Source: Clostridium gallinarum (GTDB lineage Bacteria; Bacillota; Clostridia; Clostridiales; Clostridiaceae). From it: DNA of 40,312 bases. The stretch lies in assembly GCF_014836325.1 (NCBI RefSeq), contig NZ_JACSQZ010000031.1, positions 1 to 40,312 of the forward strand, read 5' to 3'. Under the pieces are notes generated by a model that had not been told where the DNA came from, ran no database searches, and saw nothing but the letters and a program-made list of their open reading frames with translations. Below, one piece after another: positions 1 to 8,154 of the stretch (its first letter is position 1; each line of letters starts with the position of its first letter). A program made the translations under genes and the position numbers.

Positions 1-252
1 CATATATTTCATAAAAACAATTATTTAAAATAATGTAATCTTTTTACTATTTATAGTTTAACATCATTACTAGAAATTTTCTGTCTAATTTTGTCTTATA
101 CCAAGAAAAAACATTATACTCTAAGTATAGTAAGCTTCTTTTTTTCTTATGTAATTTTATTAAAAATCATATATTTAAATTTTATAATAAAATTTAAATA
201 TTATATATTATTAATGGTTAGAATAAAATAATCTGAAAAGGATTAAATAATT
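1..252. other. AT-rich leader region before guaC
   Basis: I see no gene here. The one notable structure is an AT-only inverted repeat, with 13-bp arms at 171-183 and 189-201 around a 5-bp centre. The end of an upstream transcription unit may lie to the left, but no clear GC-rich terminator is visible. Confidence 0.5.
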
Positions 253-281
253 TTGACAATTTTAAAAAATATATGTATAAT
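253..281 (+). promoter_or_regulatory. Sigma-A promoter of guaC
   Basis: A consensus TTGACA (-35, 253-258) and TATAAT (-10, 276-281) are separated by exactly 17 bp. Transcription should start near 288, about 57 nt before the guaC start codon. Confidence 0.9.
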
Positions 282-288
282 ATATCCT

Positions 289-332
289 GTGTACGAACTA
301 TAAATTTATATTTATAAAAATTATTCGGATAT
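289..332 (+). promoter_or_regulatory. Candidate PurR box pair at guaC
   Basis: Box 1 (289-301) contains ACGAACTAT. Box 2 (320-332) reads ATATCCGAATAAT on the minus strand and matches 12 of 13 positions of the B. subtilis PurBox AWWWCCGAACWWT. The CGAA core starts at 294 and the inverted TTCG core at 324, 30 bp apart. Two inverted PurBoxes about 16-17 bp apart are the known arrangement for PurR of Bacillus-type bacteria, and guaC is a known PurR target there. Box 1 sits at the predicted transcription start, so repression is inferred. Confidence 0.6.
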
Positions 333-344
333 GGTGAGGTAAAA

Positions 345-1328
345 ATGGATAACGTATTTGATTATGAAGACATACAATTAATACCAGCAAAATGTATAGT
401 AAATAGTCGTTCTGAATGTGATACATCTATCACTCTTGGTGGAAGAACTTTTAAATTACCTGTAGTTCCTGCAAATATGCAAACTATTATAGATGAAAAA
501 ATAGCAGCTTATCTAGCTGAAAATGGATATTTTTATATAATGCACCGTTTTAAGCCAGAAAGTAGAATGCAATTTATTGAAGATATGAGAGAAAAAAATT
601 TATTTGCTTCTATAAGTGTTGGAGTTAAAAATGAAGAATATACATTCATTGAAGACTTAGCAGCTAAAAATCTTTGTCCAGAATACATAACAATTGATAT
701 TGCTCACGGACATTCTAATGCTGTTATAAATATGATTCAGCACATAAAAAAACATTTACCTGAAAGTTTTGTTATTGCAGGTAATGTAGGAACACCTGAA
801 GCAGTAAGAGAATTAGAAAATGCTGGTGCAGATGCTACAAAAGTAGGAATTGGCCCTGGAAAAGTATGCATCACTAAAATTAAAACTGGATTTGGTACTG
901 GTGGTTGGCAATTAGCAGCACTTCGTTGGTGTGCAAAAGCTGCAACTAAACCAATTATTGCTGATGGAGGTATTCGTACTCATGGCGATATAGCTAAATC
1001 AATTAGATTTGGTGCATCTATGGTTATGATAGGTTCACTTTTTGCTGGACATGAAGAATCTCCAGGTGAAACTGTTGAAAGAGACGGAAAGCTTTATAAA
1101 GAATACTTTGGTTCTGCTTCCGAATTCCAAAAAGGTGAAAGAAAAAATGTTGAAGGAAAGAAAATGTTTGTTGAATATAAAGGTTCTTTAAAAGATACTT
1201 TAGTTGAAATGCAACAAGACCTTCAATCATCAATTTCTTATGCAGGTGGTAAGAAATTAGATGCAATTAGAAATGTTGACTACGTAGTTGTTAAAAATTC
1301 AATTTTTAACGGCGATAGAATATATTAA
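345..1328 (+). CDS. guaC: GMP reductase
   Basis: The 327-residue protein is a full-length cytoplasmic enzyme of the IMPDH/GMP reductase TIM-barrel family. It reduces GMP to IMP with NADPH, releases ammonia, and returns guanine nucleotides to the purine pool. The catalytic loop [11 protein letters not shown] places the nucleophilic cysteine at residue 175, and the flanking GFGTGGWQ and [16 protein letters not shown] phosphate-binding motifs are intact. There is no CBS pair, which separates it from IMP dehydrogenase, and the length fits the bacterial GuaC type found in Firmicutes. GGTGAGG 6 nt before the ATG supports the start. It is monocistronic between its own promoter and terminator, and candidate PurR boxes in the leader suggest purine control. 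Confidence 0.96.
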   Translation: MDNVFDYEDIQLIPAKCIVNSRSECDTSITLGGRTFKLPVVPANMQTIIDEKIAAYLAENGYFYIMHRFKPESRMQFIEDMREKNLFASISVGVKNEEYTFIEDLAAKNLCPEYITIDIAHGHSNAVINMIQHIKKHLPESFVIAGNVGTPEAVRELENAGADATKVGIGPGKVCITKIKTGFGTGGWQLAALRWCAKAATKPIIADGGIRTHGDIAKSIRFGASMVMIGSLFAGHEESPGETVERDGKLYKEYFGSASEFQKGERKNVEGKKMFVEYKGSLKDTLVEMQQDLQSSISYAGGKKLDAIRNVDYVVVKNSIFNGDRIY

Positions 1329-1340
1329 TATCACGCAAAA

Positions 1341-1387
1341 AAATAAATCTACTGCTAATGAATTTTAGTAGTAGATTTATTTTTTTA
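1341..1387 (+). terminator. Intrinsic terminator of guaC
   Basis: A 13-bp stem AAATAAATCTACT (1341-1353) pairs with AGTAGATTTATTT (1370-1382) and runs into a T tract. It lies 13 nt after the guaC stop. Confidence 0.85.
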
Positions 1388-1394
1388 TTATTTA

Positions 1395-1570
1395 GGAAAT
1401 TATGATAAAGTCAAATATTTGAACAACTTTATGAGAGTTATTAAGATTCGTAGTATAAGAAGTAGAGTTTTTATAATTTACTTCCTTCAATTTGCAAAGA
1501 GATAAACATTGCATGACGGTGACTTGGAGTGCATGCGACGGAGCAAGGAATATAATGTTTATTTCTTTTT
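1395..1570 (+). repeat. Dispersed structured element, copy 1 (stem type B)
   Basis: In the orientation that ends in a T-run, this copy reads on the plus strand. AAATTAT (1397-1403) pairs with ATAATTT (1473-1479) and closes a roughly 85-nt domain. That domain has its own inner hairpin, ATAAAGT against ACTTTAT (1404-1431). A terminal hairpin follows, GAGATAAACATT (1499-1510) with AATGTTTATTTC (1554-1565), then TTTTT. The apical loop holds the conserved GGTGACTTGGAG...GCGACGG core. It fills the space between convergent guaC and the gene ending at 1573. Related copies lie near 8023, 22291, 23599, 26804, 33189, 38764 and 38949. Confidence 0.85.
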
Positions 1571-1572
1571 AT

Positions 1573-2328
1573 TTATACTAACTCTTTAACCTCAATAAAT
1601 GGATTTCTATATCTATTTTTCTTTAAAGTTTTATTTCCTATATTTATAGCTTCTTTCGGACATATATTAATGCAAGCCATACAATCAGTACATTTTCCTA
1701 GCCATACTGGTTTATCATTAACCATTTTAATATTATCTACTGGACAAATTGATTTACACATTTTACATCCTATACATTTATCATTAACATTAAACCCTTT
1801 ATCTTTATTCTTAAATAAATTTTTCCAAGCATTATAAAAAATTCTCTTACTTGATTTATAATCAACTCTTCTTATTTCTTTATTTTTAATAGATTTTATA
1901 AAATTATCTAATATATCTTCATTTAATTTTATTGCTTTAAGTGCTCTCTCTTTTGTTGGATTTTTACCTGCCCTTGTATAATTAGAAATATATTTTACAC
2001 AAAGATAATTGCTAAGTTCACACTTACCATTTAAAAGTTCATTAATGTGAGAAAAACTTACTTTAGCGCCTCCGCCTCCTGTAACCCCTATTGCAAAAAT
2101 ATATGGTTTATCCTTTATATTTAATTTAGATATAAAGTCTTCTACCACTATAGGTAATGAACCACAATGAATTGGGTACACAAAACCTATTACATCATCC
2201 TTTAAATTAAAATCTTCATTTTTTATAGCATTTGGAATAGAAATTAACTCACAATGCTCTATCTTCTCTTTAATTTTTTTAGCTACATATAAGGAATTCC
2301 CTGTGGCTGTAAAATAATAAATCCTCAT
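1573..2328 (-). CDS. EFR1-type flavodoxin/ferredoxin protein
   Basis: The 251-residue soluble protein has two parts. An N-terminal flavodoxin-like fold begins MRIYYFTATGNS, where the TATGNS loop binds FMN phosphate. The C-terminus is a two-cluster ferredoxin module, with cysteines at 185, 188, 191, 195 and at 213, 216, 219, 223, each in a CxxCxxCxxxCP pattern. This is the layout of the EFRO/EFR1 family of clostridial redox proteins, which are thought to pass electrons between ferredoxin-like clusters and flavin. The partner and reaction are unknown. The gene stands alone, 107 nt after the next gene upstream, and its stop codon abuts dispersed element copy 1. Confidence 0.85.
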   Translation of the reverse strand: MRIYYFTATGNSLYVAKKIKEKIEHCELISIPNAIKNEDFNLKDDVIGFVYPIHCGSLPIVVEDFISKLNIKDKPYIFAIGVTGGGGAKVSFSHINELLNGKCELSNYLCVKYISNYTRAGKNPTKERALKAIKLNEDILDNFIKSIKNKEIRRVDYKSSKRIFYNAWKNLFKNKDKGFNVNDKCIGCKMCKSICPVDNIKMVNDKPVWLGKCTDCMACINICPKEAINIGNKTLKKNRYRNPFIEVKELV

Positions 2329-2435
2329 TCTTATTCTCCTTTTAAATTTATATATTAAATATATTTTCTAATTTTATCTTCATTAAAATAATAAGCTAAT
2401 AACTCAATTATAAATAGTTACTAGCTCTATTAATT

Positions 2436-2795
2436 TTATTTTATACTTTCATTTAATACTTCATATGTATACTCTATTATTTCAGCACAAGATACTCCAC
2501 TTTTCTTTAATTCAATACATTCAAGTGTTCCATACTTTTCTTTTACCTTATTAACTACTTCTTTTGTATATTGTCTTGATTCATTTGGCGCTTTTCCTTC
2601 TTCTCTTCCCTTTATAGCTCCAATAGAAATAAGAGCTCCTGCTATGGCACCACAAGTTCCTCCAACTGCCATACCTGTCCCAAACGGAGTTGCAAGTTGA
2701 ACTGGAATATTTAAGTTATGCTCTTCATTAAAAGTCTTTACTATAGATTCTGCACAATTATATCCTTCTTCTCTAAATTCTAATACTTTTTTCAT
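2436..2795 (-). CDS. C_GCAxxG_C_C family redox protein
   Basis: This 119-residue protein has the pattern that names the family (C_GC_C_C / PF09719). There is a cysteine near the N-terminus (EGYNCAES), then the glycine-rich GGTCGAIAGALISIG segment, then two C-terminal cysteines (GTLECIEL and GVSCAEII). The central segment is hydrophobic. Family members are presumed redox or metal-binding proteins, but no reaction is established. It begins 75 nt downstream of rluF on the same strand and sits beside the EFR1 gene, so a redox role is plausible but inferred. Confidence 0.85.
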   Translation of the reverse strand: MKKVLEFREEGYNCAESIVKTFNEEHNLNIPVQLATPFGTGMAVGGTCGAIAGALISIGAIKGREEGKAPNESRQYTKEVVNKVKEKYGTLECIELKKSGVSCAEIIEYTYEVLNESIK

Positions 2796-2870
2796 TTTTC
2801 TAAACTCACCTTCTATAATAATCTTTACAAATATATTATATCATTTATGTATTACTATATAAATTATATA

Positions 2871-3566
2871 TTACTCTTCTATTTTAGTATAAAGTTTTAA
2901 ATTTTCCACTTCTTCTTTAGTTAAATTTCTCCACATTCCAGATTCTATTCCTTTAGACACTATATTTACTATTCTTATTCTCTCTAATTTAATGACGTTA
3001 TATCCAAAAACCTTACACATCCTCCTTATTTGCCTATTTAAGCCTTGAGTTAAAATTATATTAAATGTATTGTTATTTATTCTTGTTACTATACAAGGTC
3101 TCGTAACTGTATCTAGTATATTAACTCCATTTGACATTTTGTATATAAATTCATCATCAAAATCCTTATCTAAGGTTACTATATACTCCTTTTCATGATA
3201 ACTTTCTGAAGATATTATCCTATTAGCAAGATCTCCATCATTAGTCATTAAAATAAGCCCCTCTGAATCCTTATCTAAACGACCAACTGGAAAAACATAT
3301 TCTTTGTAATTTAAAAAATCAATTATATTATTTTTTATATCTCTTGATGAAGTACAAATTATCCCCCTAGGTTTATTTAAAACTAAATATATCTTTTCTT
3401 TTTGCTTAACTTTTTCACCATCTAATAATATATCATCGCTTTCTTCAACCCACTGACCTTGCTCACAAAGCTTTCCATTAACAATTATCCTCTTATCTTC
3501 AATTAACCTACTTACTTCTTTTCTTGAACAATATCCATAGTTACTTAATAGTTTGTTTATTCTCAA
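2871..3566 (-). CDS. rluF: 23S rRNA pseudouridine synthase, RluF type
   Basis: The 231-residue protein has an N-terminal S4 RNA-binding domain (residues 1-48, MRINKLLSNYGYCSRKEVSR) followed by an RsuA/RluB/E/F catalytic domain. The catalytic aspartate is D98 in GRLDKDSEGL. The RsuA-family motif GLNRQIRRMCKVFGYNVIKLER is present in the C-terminal half. RluF modifies U2604 of 23S rRNA in E. coli; assignment to RluF rather than RluB or RsuA rests on overall resemblance and short length. The next gene upstream on this strand ends at a terminator (3602-3637), so rluF should have its own promoter in the short gap. Confidence 0.85.
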   Translation of the reverse strand: MRINKLLSNYGYCSRKEVSRLIEDKRIIVNGKLCEQGQWVEESDDILLDGEKVKQKEKIYLVLNKPRGIICTSSRDIKNNIIDFLNYKEYVFPVGRLDKDSEGLILMTNDGDLANRIISSESYHEKEYIVTLDKDFDDEFIYKMSNGVNILDTVTRPCIVTRINNNTFNIILTQGLNRQIRRMCKVFGYNVIKLERIRIVNIVSKGIESGMWRNLTKEEVENLKLYTKIEE

Positions 3567-3601
3567 AGTTATAATATCCTTTCTATTTTAAAAATTATAA
3601 T

Positions 3602-3637
3602 AACCCTCGAAAACATATTTTTAAACTATCGAGGGTT
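3602..3637 (-). terminator. Intrinsic terminator of the GGDEF gene
   Basis: AACCCTCGA (3602-3610) pairs with TCGAGGGTT (3629-3637). Read on the minus strand it is followed by a T-rich stretch. It separates the diguanylate cyclase gene from rluF. Confidence 0.8.
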
Positions 3638-3681
3638 TCATAATTAAGACAATTTATAGAAATAATAATTACACATTAAAT

Positions 3682-4362
3682 TTAGTATGTATATCTATTT
3701 CTTCCTTGTTCCTTTGATTTATATAAATTTTTATCTGCTATTTTATTAAGCTTTATTAAATCATCATCTGAAGATAGCTTAGATGATGCTAATCCCATAC
3801 TTAAAGTTATTCTATCACTTACTTTTGAATATTCATGCTTAATATTTTTATTGTAAATTTCTGCTCTTAATTTTTCTACATCTTTAATTAATTCTTCTTT
3901 AGTTTTATATGAAATCACAGAAAATTCTTCTCCTCCATATCTAAATACCATATCATCTTTAAATACAGACTTTATAATTTTAGATACTTCAATTAATGCT
4001 TTATCTCCATTTATATGACCATAATTATCATTATATAACTTAAAATAATCTATATCTATCATTATAAAACTTACTTCTTTTTTATCTTTTCGTATGGATT
4101 CAAATTTCTCATTTAAATATCTTCTATTATATAAGTTAGTTAATGGATCTATCGTATTTAATTCTTTTAGTTGTAAATTTAATATATTTATTTTTTTATT
4201 TTTTCTTATACTACTTATTAATCCACCTATACTAATTATAGTAGTTACAAACAATATTATAGCTCCTGTTTTCGTTCTTAATACCTCTTTTTCTTTTATA
4301 GTATTATTCATTTTAGCAACTATACTATCCGTGTATGCTTGATATTCTTCATTCTTATTCAT
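3682..4362 (-). CDS. Diguanylate cyclase C-terminal part (GGDEF), downstream half of a split gene
   Basis: This part encodes 226 residues from the first internal ATG. It has a coiled lead-in, a membrane segment (residues 29-47, TGAIILFVTTIISIGGLI) and a full GGDEF domain. The domain includes DPLTNLYNRRYLN, IDIDYFKLYNDNYGH and the signature RYGGEEF, so synthesis of cyclic di-GMP from two GTP looks possible. The RxxD inhibitory site is absent: FKDD stands where RxxD would be. The reading frame continues upstream without a break to the TGA at 4588-4590, giving 75 further codons rich in helical TPR-like sequence (YANIDLVLEYSREK...). The ATG at 4362 has no good ribosome binding site, so this is probably the 3' part of one gene. 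Confidence 0.8.
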   Translation of the reverse strand: MNKNEEYQAYTDSIVAKMNNTIKEKEVLRTKTGAIILFVTTIISIGGLISSIRKNKKINILNLQLKELNTIDPLTNLYNRRYLNEKFESIRKDKKEVSFIMIDIDYFKLYNDNYGHINGDKALIEVSKIIKSVFKDDMVFRYGGEEFSVISYKTKEELIKDVEKLRAEIYNKNIKHEYSKVSDRITLSMGLASSKLSSDDDLIKLNKIADKNLYKSKEQGRNRYTY

Positions 4363-4587
4363 CTCTAAAAATTTTATATATTCTGTAAAACTTTCATAAT
4401 CCTCTTCTTCATATGATATAACTAGAATTTCCTTTATTATAGAGTCTTTTATATCCGATTTAACACCTCTATTATTTAATTTTTCTAAAATACTTTTATA
4501 GATTTTAATAGTATTATCATAATCTTTATTTTCTAAATAATTTATTTTTTCTCTCGAATACTCTAATACTAAATCTATGTTAGCATA

Positions 4588-4590
4588 TCA
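4588..4590 (-). other. In-frame TGA splitting a TPR-GGDEF gene
   Basis: The TPR reading frame ends GAT-GAA-TGA, and the very same frame then continues TAT-GCT-AAC through to the GGDEF domain. The span 5679-3682 is 666 codons with this single internal stop and no frameshift. A one-base substitution (for example TCA, TTA, CGA, GGA or TGG to TGA) would explain it. It could be a true nonsense mutation, a sequencing error or, less likely, readthrough. Confidence 0.85.
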
Positions 4591-5679
4591 TTCATCACTA
4601 TGATTCTCATATAAATCTTGTGCTTTATTTAAATATTCTTTAGCTATATCTAAATTATTAAAATCTGCTTCTAATTCTACACAATTTGAATATAACCATA
4701 TCAAATCCTCAATAGAATTAGATTCATTAGCTATATTTAAATATTTTTCTTTATACATTTCATAATTTGTATAATCTCCTTTTTTAGCATAACAATATGC
4801 TAAATACCCATATACATCTATAATATTATTAGTATTTTCTAATCCATATTCATCAATAAATTGTTCATATATAGTAATAGTTTTTGCATAATTTCTTTTT
4901 ATATAATAATTTTCCCCTAAATTTATTAGACAATCATTTATAAGTGTATCATCCCTTAATTCCATTGCTATCTCTAATGCATTTACTGTATAATCTAATG
5001 CTAAATGAAATTCATTTGTTAATTTATATAATGTAGCTAAATATAAATAATCTCTAACTTTATTACTATCTAACTCTGTATAATCTAATGCTTTTATCAT
5101 TAAATTAATTGAGGCATTGATATTATGTCCACTAATTACATTTGCTTTTGCTTTTGCATAATATAAATCACTTAAAACTTCCCTTTTATTATTATTTAAA
5201 GCTATTTTTTTTGCTTCTTCAAAAAAAACTGATGCTTCTTCTGCCTTTTTTAACTTTATATAGTTACTAGATAATCCACTATATATCCTTATATCTACTT
5301 CATACTCAGTATCCTTTACATCTTTATAGTTATTATATTTTAATGCTTCATATAAATAATCTATTGATTTATAATTTTCACCTTTTACAAATTCAATAGC
5401 TCCTAAAGCATAATATGCACTTTTTATTTTAAATTTATCTTTTTTTTCATTTAATTCTTTTTCCAATTCCTGATTTATTTTAATTTCATAATCTTCTAAT
5501 TCTTCTTTAGTTAATAACGACTCTTCATCTTTTTCTATAATGCCTATTAATTTTAGAGCATATGATTTTTTTAAATTTATAGATTTATTTAATACTAGAG
5601 TTGAAGCAACACCAAATAAACTTACTATAATTATTGATATTATAATTAATAATATTTTATTTCTCTTAATTGCTAACAT
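4588..5679 (-). CDS. Membrane-anchored TPR sensor part of a split diguanylate cyclase
   Basis: This part encodes 363 residues. One N-terminal membrane anchor (about residues 9-31, ILLIIISIIIVSLFGVASTLV) precedes a long all-helical region with several degenerate tetratricopeptide units (for example YNNYKDVKDTEYEVDIRIYSGLSSNYIKLKKAEEASVFFEEA). By topology this repeat region lies outside the cell. In the intact protein a second membrane helix, encoded past the stop codon, would connect it to a cytoplasmic GGDEF domain. TPR-TM-GGDEF proteins of this layout are known in clostridia. AAGGAGAC 7 nt before the ATG supports the start. Alone, this product would be a membrane-tethered TPR protein without catalytic function. 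Confidence 0.75.
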   Translation of the reverse strand: MLAIKRNKILLIIISIIIVSLFGVASTLVLNKSINLKKSYALKLIGIIEKDEESLLTKEELEDYEIKINQELEKELNEKKDKFKIKSAYYALGAIEFVKGENYKSIDYLYEALKYNNYKDVKDTEYEVDIRIYSGLSSNYIKLKKAEEASVFFEEAKKIALNNNKREVLSDLYYAKAKANVISGHNINASINLMIKALDYTELDSNKVRDYLYLATLYKLTNEFHLALDYTVNALEIAMELRDDTLINDCLINLGENYYIKRNYAKTITIYEQFIDEYGLENTNNIIDVYGYLAYCYAKKGDYTNYEMYKEKYLNIANESNSIEDLIWLYSNCVELEADFNNLDIAKEYLNKAQDLYENHSDE

Positions 5680-5713
5680 CTACTTGTCTCCTTATAAAAT
5701 CATTCTACTTATA

Positions 5714-5732
5714 GTAAACTTCAACTGTTTAC
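5714..5732. promoter_or_regulatory. Small palindrome upstream of the TPR-GGDEF gene
   Basis: GTAAAC (5714-5719) and GTTTAC (5727-5732) form a 6-bp inverted repeat around TTCAACT, 35 bp before the start codon at 5679. An operator role is only a guess. Confidence 0.25.
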
Positions 5733-5830
5733 ATATATTTTGATTAAATAATTTAAACTCATAAACATAATTTATCATAATATAATATAGTATAAAATAA
5801 TCTTATTTTCAAGAATATTCTACTATATAA

Positions 5831-6712
5831 TTAATCTTCCAATATTTCAACAAACTTTGTAGATGCTATTGAAAGGGGAACACTCTTTAAATGACATATT
5901 CCTATACTTCTACTTGGTATTTCCTCTGAAATATTAATTTCATATAATAAACCTTTTTCTAAGTATTCTTTTGAAAATTCTTTTACTACACAAGCAATAC
6001 CTAAATTTATTCTTGCAAATTCCAATAATAAATCAAAGGATCCAAGTTCAAATTCTGGTGAAATTTTAATACCTTTAGATAGCATAAATTTTTCTACATA
6101 TTTTCTTGAATTTGAACTAGGTTCTAGAAATATTAAAGGATATCTCACTATATCTTCAATAGAAACTTTATCCCTTGTTAAATCATTATATTTTTCTCCA
6201 CAAACAAAAATATCTCTAACTTCTCCACAAGGTATTACTTCTAATGATCCATCATTAATTGGAAGATTACATATTGCAATATCAATTTCTCCTGATTTAA
6301 TTAAAGAACAAAGTTCAATTGTAGTTCCATTTATTATTTTAAATTTAAGATTAGGATATTTATTATGAAACTTCTCTAAATAAGGAAGCAAAAAGTACTT
6401 AGATATAGTATCCCCTACTCCGATTTTTAATTCTCCCATAGTTAAATCTTTAAATTCTAATATTTTTTCTTCTCCTGCATTTATTAAATTAATTGCAGAG
6501 TTTATATATTCAAATAAAAGTTTTCCTTCATTAGTTAGGACTACCCCTTTAGTTGTTCTATTAAAAAGTCTAATATCTAACTCTCTTTCTAATTGCATTA
6601 TAGATTGACTTACCGCTGGCTGAGTCATATAAAGCTCCTTTGATGCTTTTGAAAAACTTTTACTTTTTGCCACCTGACAAAAAACTCTATATAAATCTAA
6701 TTTAGTTATCAT
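5831..6712 (-). CDS. LysR-family transcriptional regulator
   Basis: The 293-residue protein has the classic LysR layout. An N-terminal winged helix-turn-helix (residues 1-62, including FSKASKELYMTQPAVSQSIMQLERELDIRLFNR) is followed by a type 2 periplasmic-binding-protein fold for a small effector (from about residue 90). It is divergent from the CofE-like gene, with a 118-bp AT-rich intergenic space, the usual arrangement for a LysR regulator and its target. Its closest named relatives by eye are the CysL/YeiE-like group, but the effector cannot be read from sequence. The divergent gene is the best candidate target. Confidence 0.9.
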   Translation of the reverse strand: MITKLDLYRVFCQVAKSKSFSKASKELYMTQPAVSQSIMQLERELDIRLFNRTTKGVVLTNEGKLLFEYINSAINLINAGEEKILEFKDLTMGELKIGVGDTISKYFLLPYLEKFHNKYPNLKFKIINGTTIELCSLIKSGEIDIAICNLPINDGSLEVIPCGEVRDIFVCGEKYNDLTRDKVSIEDIVRYPLIFLEPSSNSRKYVEKFMLSKGIKISPEFELGSFDLLLEFARINLGIACVVKEFSKEYLEKGLLYEINISEEIPSRSIGICHLKSVPLSIASTKFVEILED

Positions 6713-6830
6713 ATAAGCACTCCTTATATCACATATTCATTCTATTTATTTTACTTATATCATTAATTGGTGTATATTACAATAGTATGAAATATTTGAA
6801 ACAAAATTTTAATTGTTAGGAGAGGTTATT

Positions 6831-8021
6831 GTGGAAAGAGTTGTAGGTACAATTGTTAGAGGTCTTCGTTGCCCAATCATCAAAGAAGGAGATAGCATTG
6901 AAGATATAGTTGTAGAAAGCGTACTTAAAGCTTCAGAAGCTGAAGGATTTACTATAAATGATAAGGATATAGTTACTGTAACTGAATCAATAGTTGCACG
7001 TGCTCAAGGAAATTATGCTTCTATAGATAATATTGCTACAGATATTAAAGCTAAATTTGGTGATGATACTATTGGTGTAATATTCCCTATTTTAAGCCGT
7101 AACCGTTTTGCAATTTGTCTTCGTGGTATAGCAAAAGGTGCTAAAAAAATAGTATTAATGCTTAGTTATCCATCTGATGAAGTTGGAAATCACTTAGTTG
7201 ATTTAGATATGTTAGATGAAAAAGGTGTTAATCCTTGGACAGATGTTTTAACAGAAAAAGAATTCCGTAATTTATTTGGTTATAATAAACATACTTTTAC
7301 AGGTGTTGACTACATAGATTATTATAAATCTTTAGTTGAAGAATATGGTATTGAATGTGAAGTAATATTCTCAAACAATCCTAAGACTATCTTAAATTAT
7401 ACAAAGAGCGTTCTTACTTGTGATATTCATACAAGATTTAGAACTAAGAAAATTTTAAAAGCAAATGGCGGAGAAAAAGTTTATAGCCTTGATAATATAT
7501 TATGTGAATCTATTGATGGAAGTGGTTGCAATGAAGAATATGGACTACTTGGTTCAAATAAATCAACAGAAGAAACTATTAAGTTATTCCCTCGTAACTG
7601 TCAACCAGTAGTTGATAATATACAAGCTATTCTTAAAGAAAAGACAGGTAAAGATGTTGAAGTTATGATTTATGGAGATGGAGCATTTAAAGATCCTGTG
7701 GGTAAGATTTGGGAACTTGCTGATCCAGTTGTTTCACCAGCATATACTTCAGGATTAAACGGTACTCCAAATGAAATAAAATTAAAATATCTTGCTGATA
7801 ATAACTTTGCTGATTTAAAAGGTGAAGAACTTAAAAACGCAATATCTGAATATATTAAAAATAAGGAAGCAGATTTAGTTGGTTCTATGGAATCTCAAGG
7901 TACTACTCCAAGAAGACTTACTGACCTTATAGGTTCATTATCAGACTTAACATCAGGAAGTGGAGATAAGGGAACTCCTATTATCTTCATCCAAGGTTAT
8001 TTCGATAATTATACAAAATAA
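6831..8021 (+). CDS. CofE-like (F420-0:L-glutamate ligase family) protein
   Basis: The 396-residue protein resembles the F420-0:gamma-glutamyl ligase family (PF01996), which adds glutamate to coenzyme F420 using GTP. Conserved-looking stretches are TESIVARAQGNY, IFPILSRNRFAICLRGIAKGAKKIV and VMIYGDGAFKDPVGKIWELADPVVSPAY. A GTG start at 6831 is preferred because AGGAGAGG (6818-6825) lies just before it; an earlier TTG at 6813 would put that site inside the gene. The protein is longer than archaeal CofE (about 250 residues). Clostridia of this type are not known to make F420, so the real substrate may differ. It is transcribed away from the LysR gene and ends before dispersed element copy 2 and a bidirectional terminator. 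Confidence 0.75.
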   Translation: MERVVGTIVRGLRCPIIKEGDSIEDIVVESVLKASEAEGFTINDKDIVTVTESIVARAQGNYASIDNIATDIKAKFGDDTIGVIFPILSRNRFAICLRGIAKGAKKIVLMLSYPSDEVGNHLVDLDMLDEKGVNPWTDVLTEKEFRNLFGYNKHTFTGVDYIDYYKSLVEEYGIECEVIFSNNPKTILNYTKSVLTCDIHTRFRTKKILKANGGEKVYSLDNILCESIDGSGCNEEYGLLGSNKSTEETIKLFPRNCQPVVDNIQAILKEKTGKDVEVMIYGDGAFKDPVGKIWELADPVVSPAYTSGLNGTPNEIKLKYLADNNFADLKGEELKNAISEYIKNKEADLVGSMESQGTTPRRLTDLIGSLSDLTSGSGDKGTPIIFIQGYFDNYTK

Positions 8022-8022
8022 T

Positions 8023-8100
8023 AAAAAAATTTTAAAGTATCATATATAGATTCGATTTCAAAATATAAATCATCTTGCTATGATAACTTAAGAATTGAAA
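8023..8100 (-). repeat. Dispersed structured element, copy 2 (degenerate, type A stem)
   Basis: TTTAAAGTATCATA (8031-8044) and TATGATAACTTAA (8079-8091) match the type A arms of the other copies, and the loop keeps AATCATCTTGC. The rest of the core and the tail domain have decayed. It lies between the CofE-like gene and the terminator at 8102. Confidence 0.65.
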
Positions 8101-8101
8101 T

Positions 8102-8149
8102 AAAAAAAGTCATCTACAATGATTTAAGAATATGTAGATGACTTTTTTT
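8102..8149. terminator. Bidirectional intrinsic terminator
   Basis: A perfect 17-bp stem, AAAAAAAGTCATCTACA (8102-8118) with its complement at 8133-8149, has A and T runs that serve both strands. It would end the CofE-like gene from the left and the ABC operon from the right. Confidence 0.92.
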
Positions 8150-8154
8150 ATTTT

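Noticed and set aside
1024..1266. Antisense open frame within guaC
   Set aside because: It lies wholly opposite a conserved enzyme gene, has no ribosome binding site, and its product has no recognisable domain.
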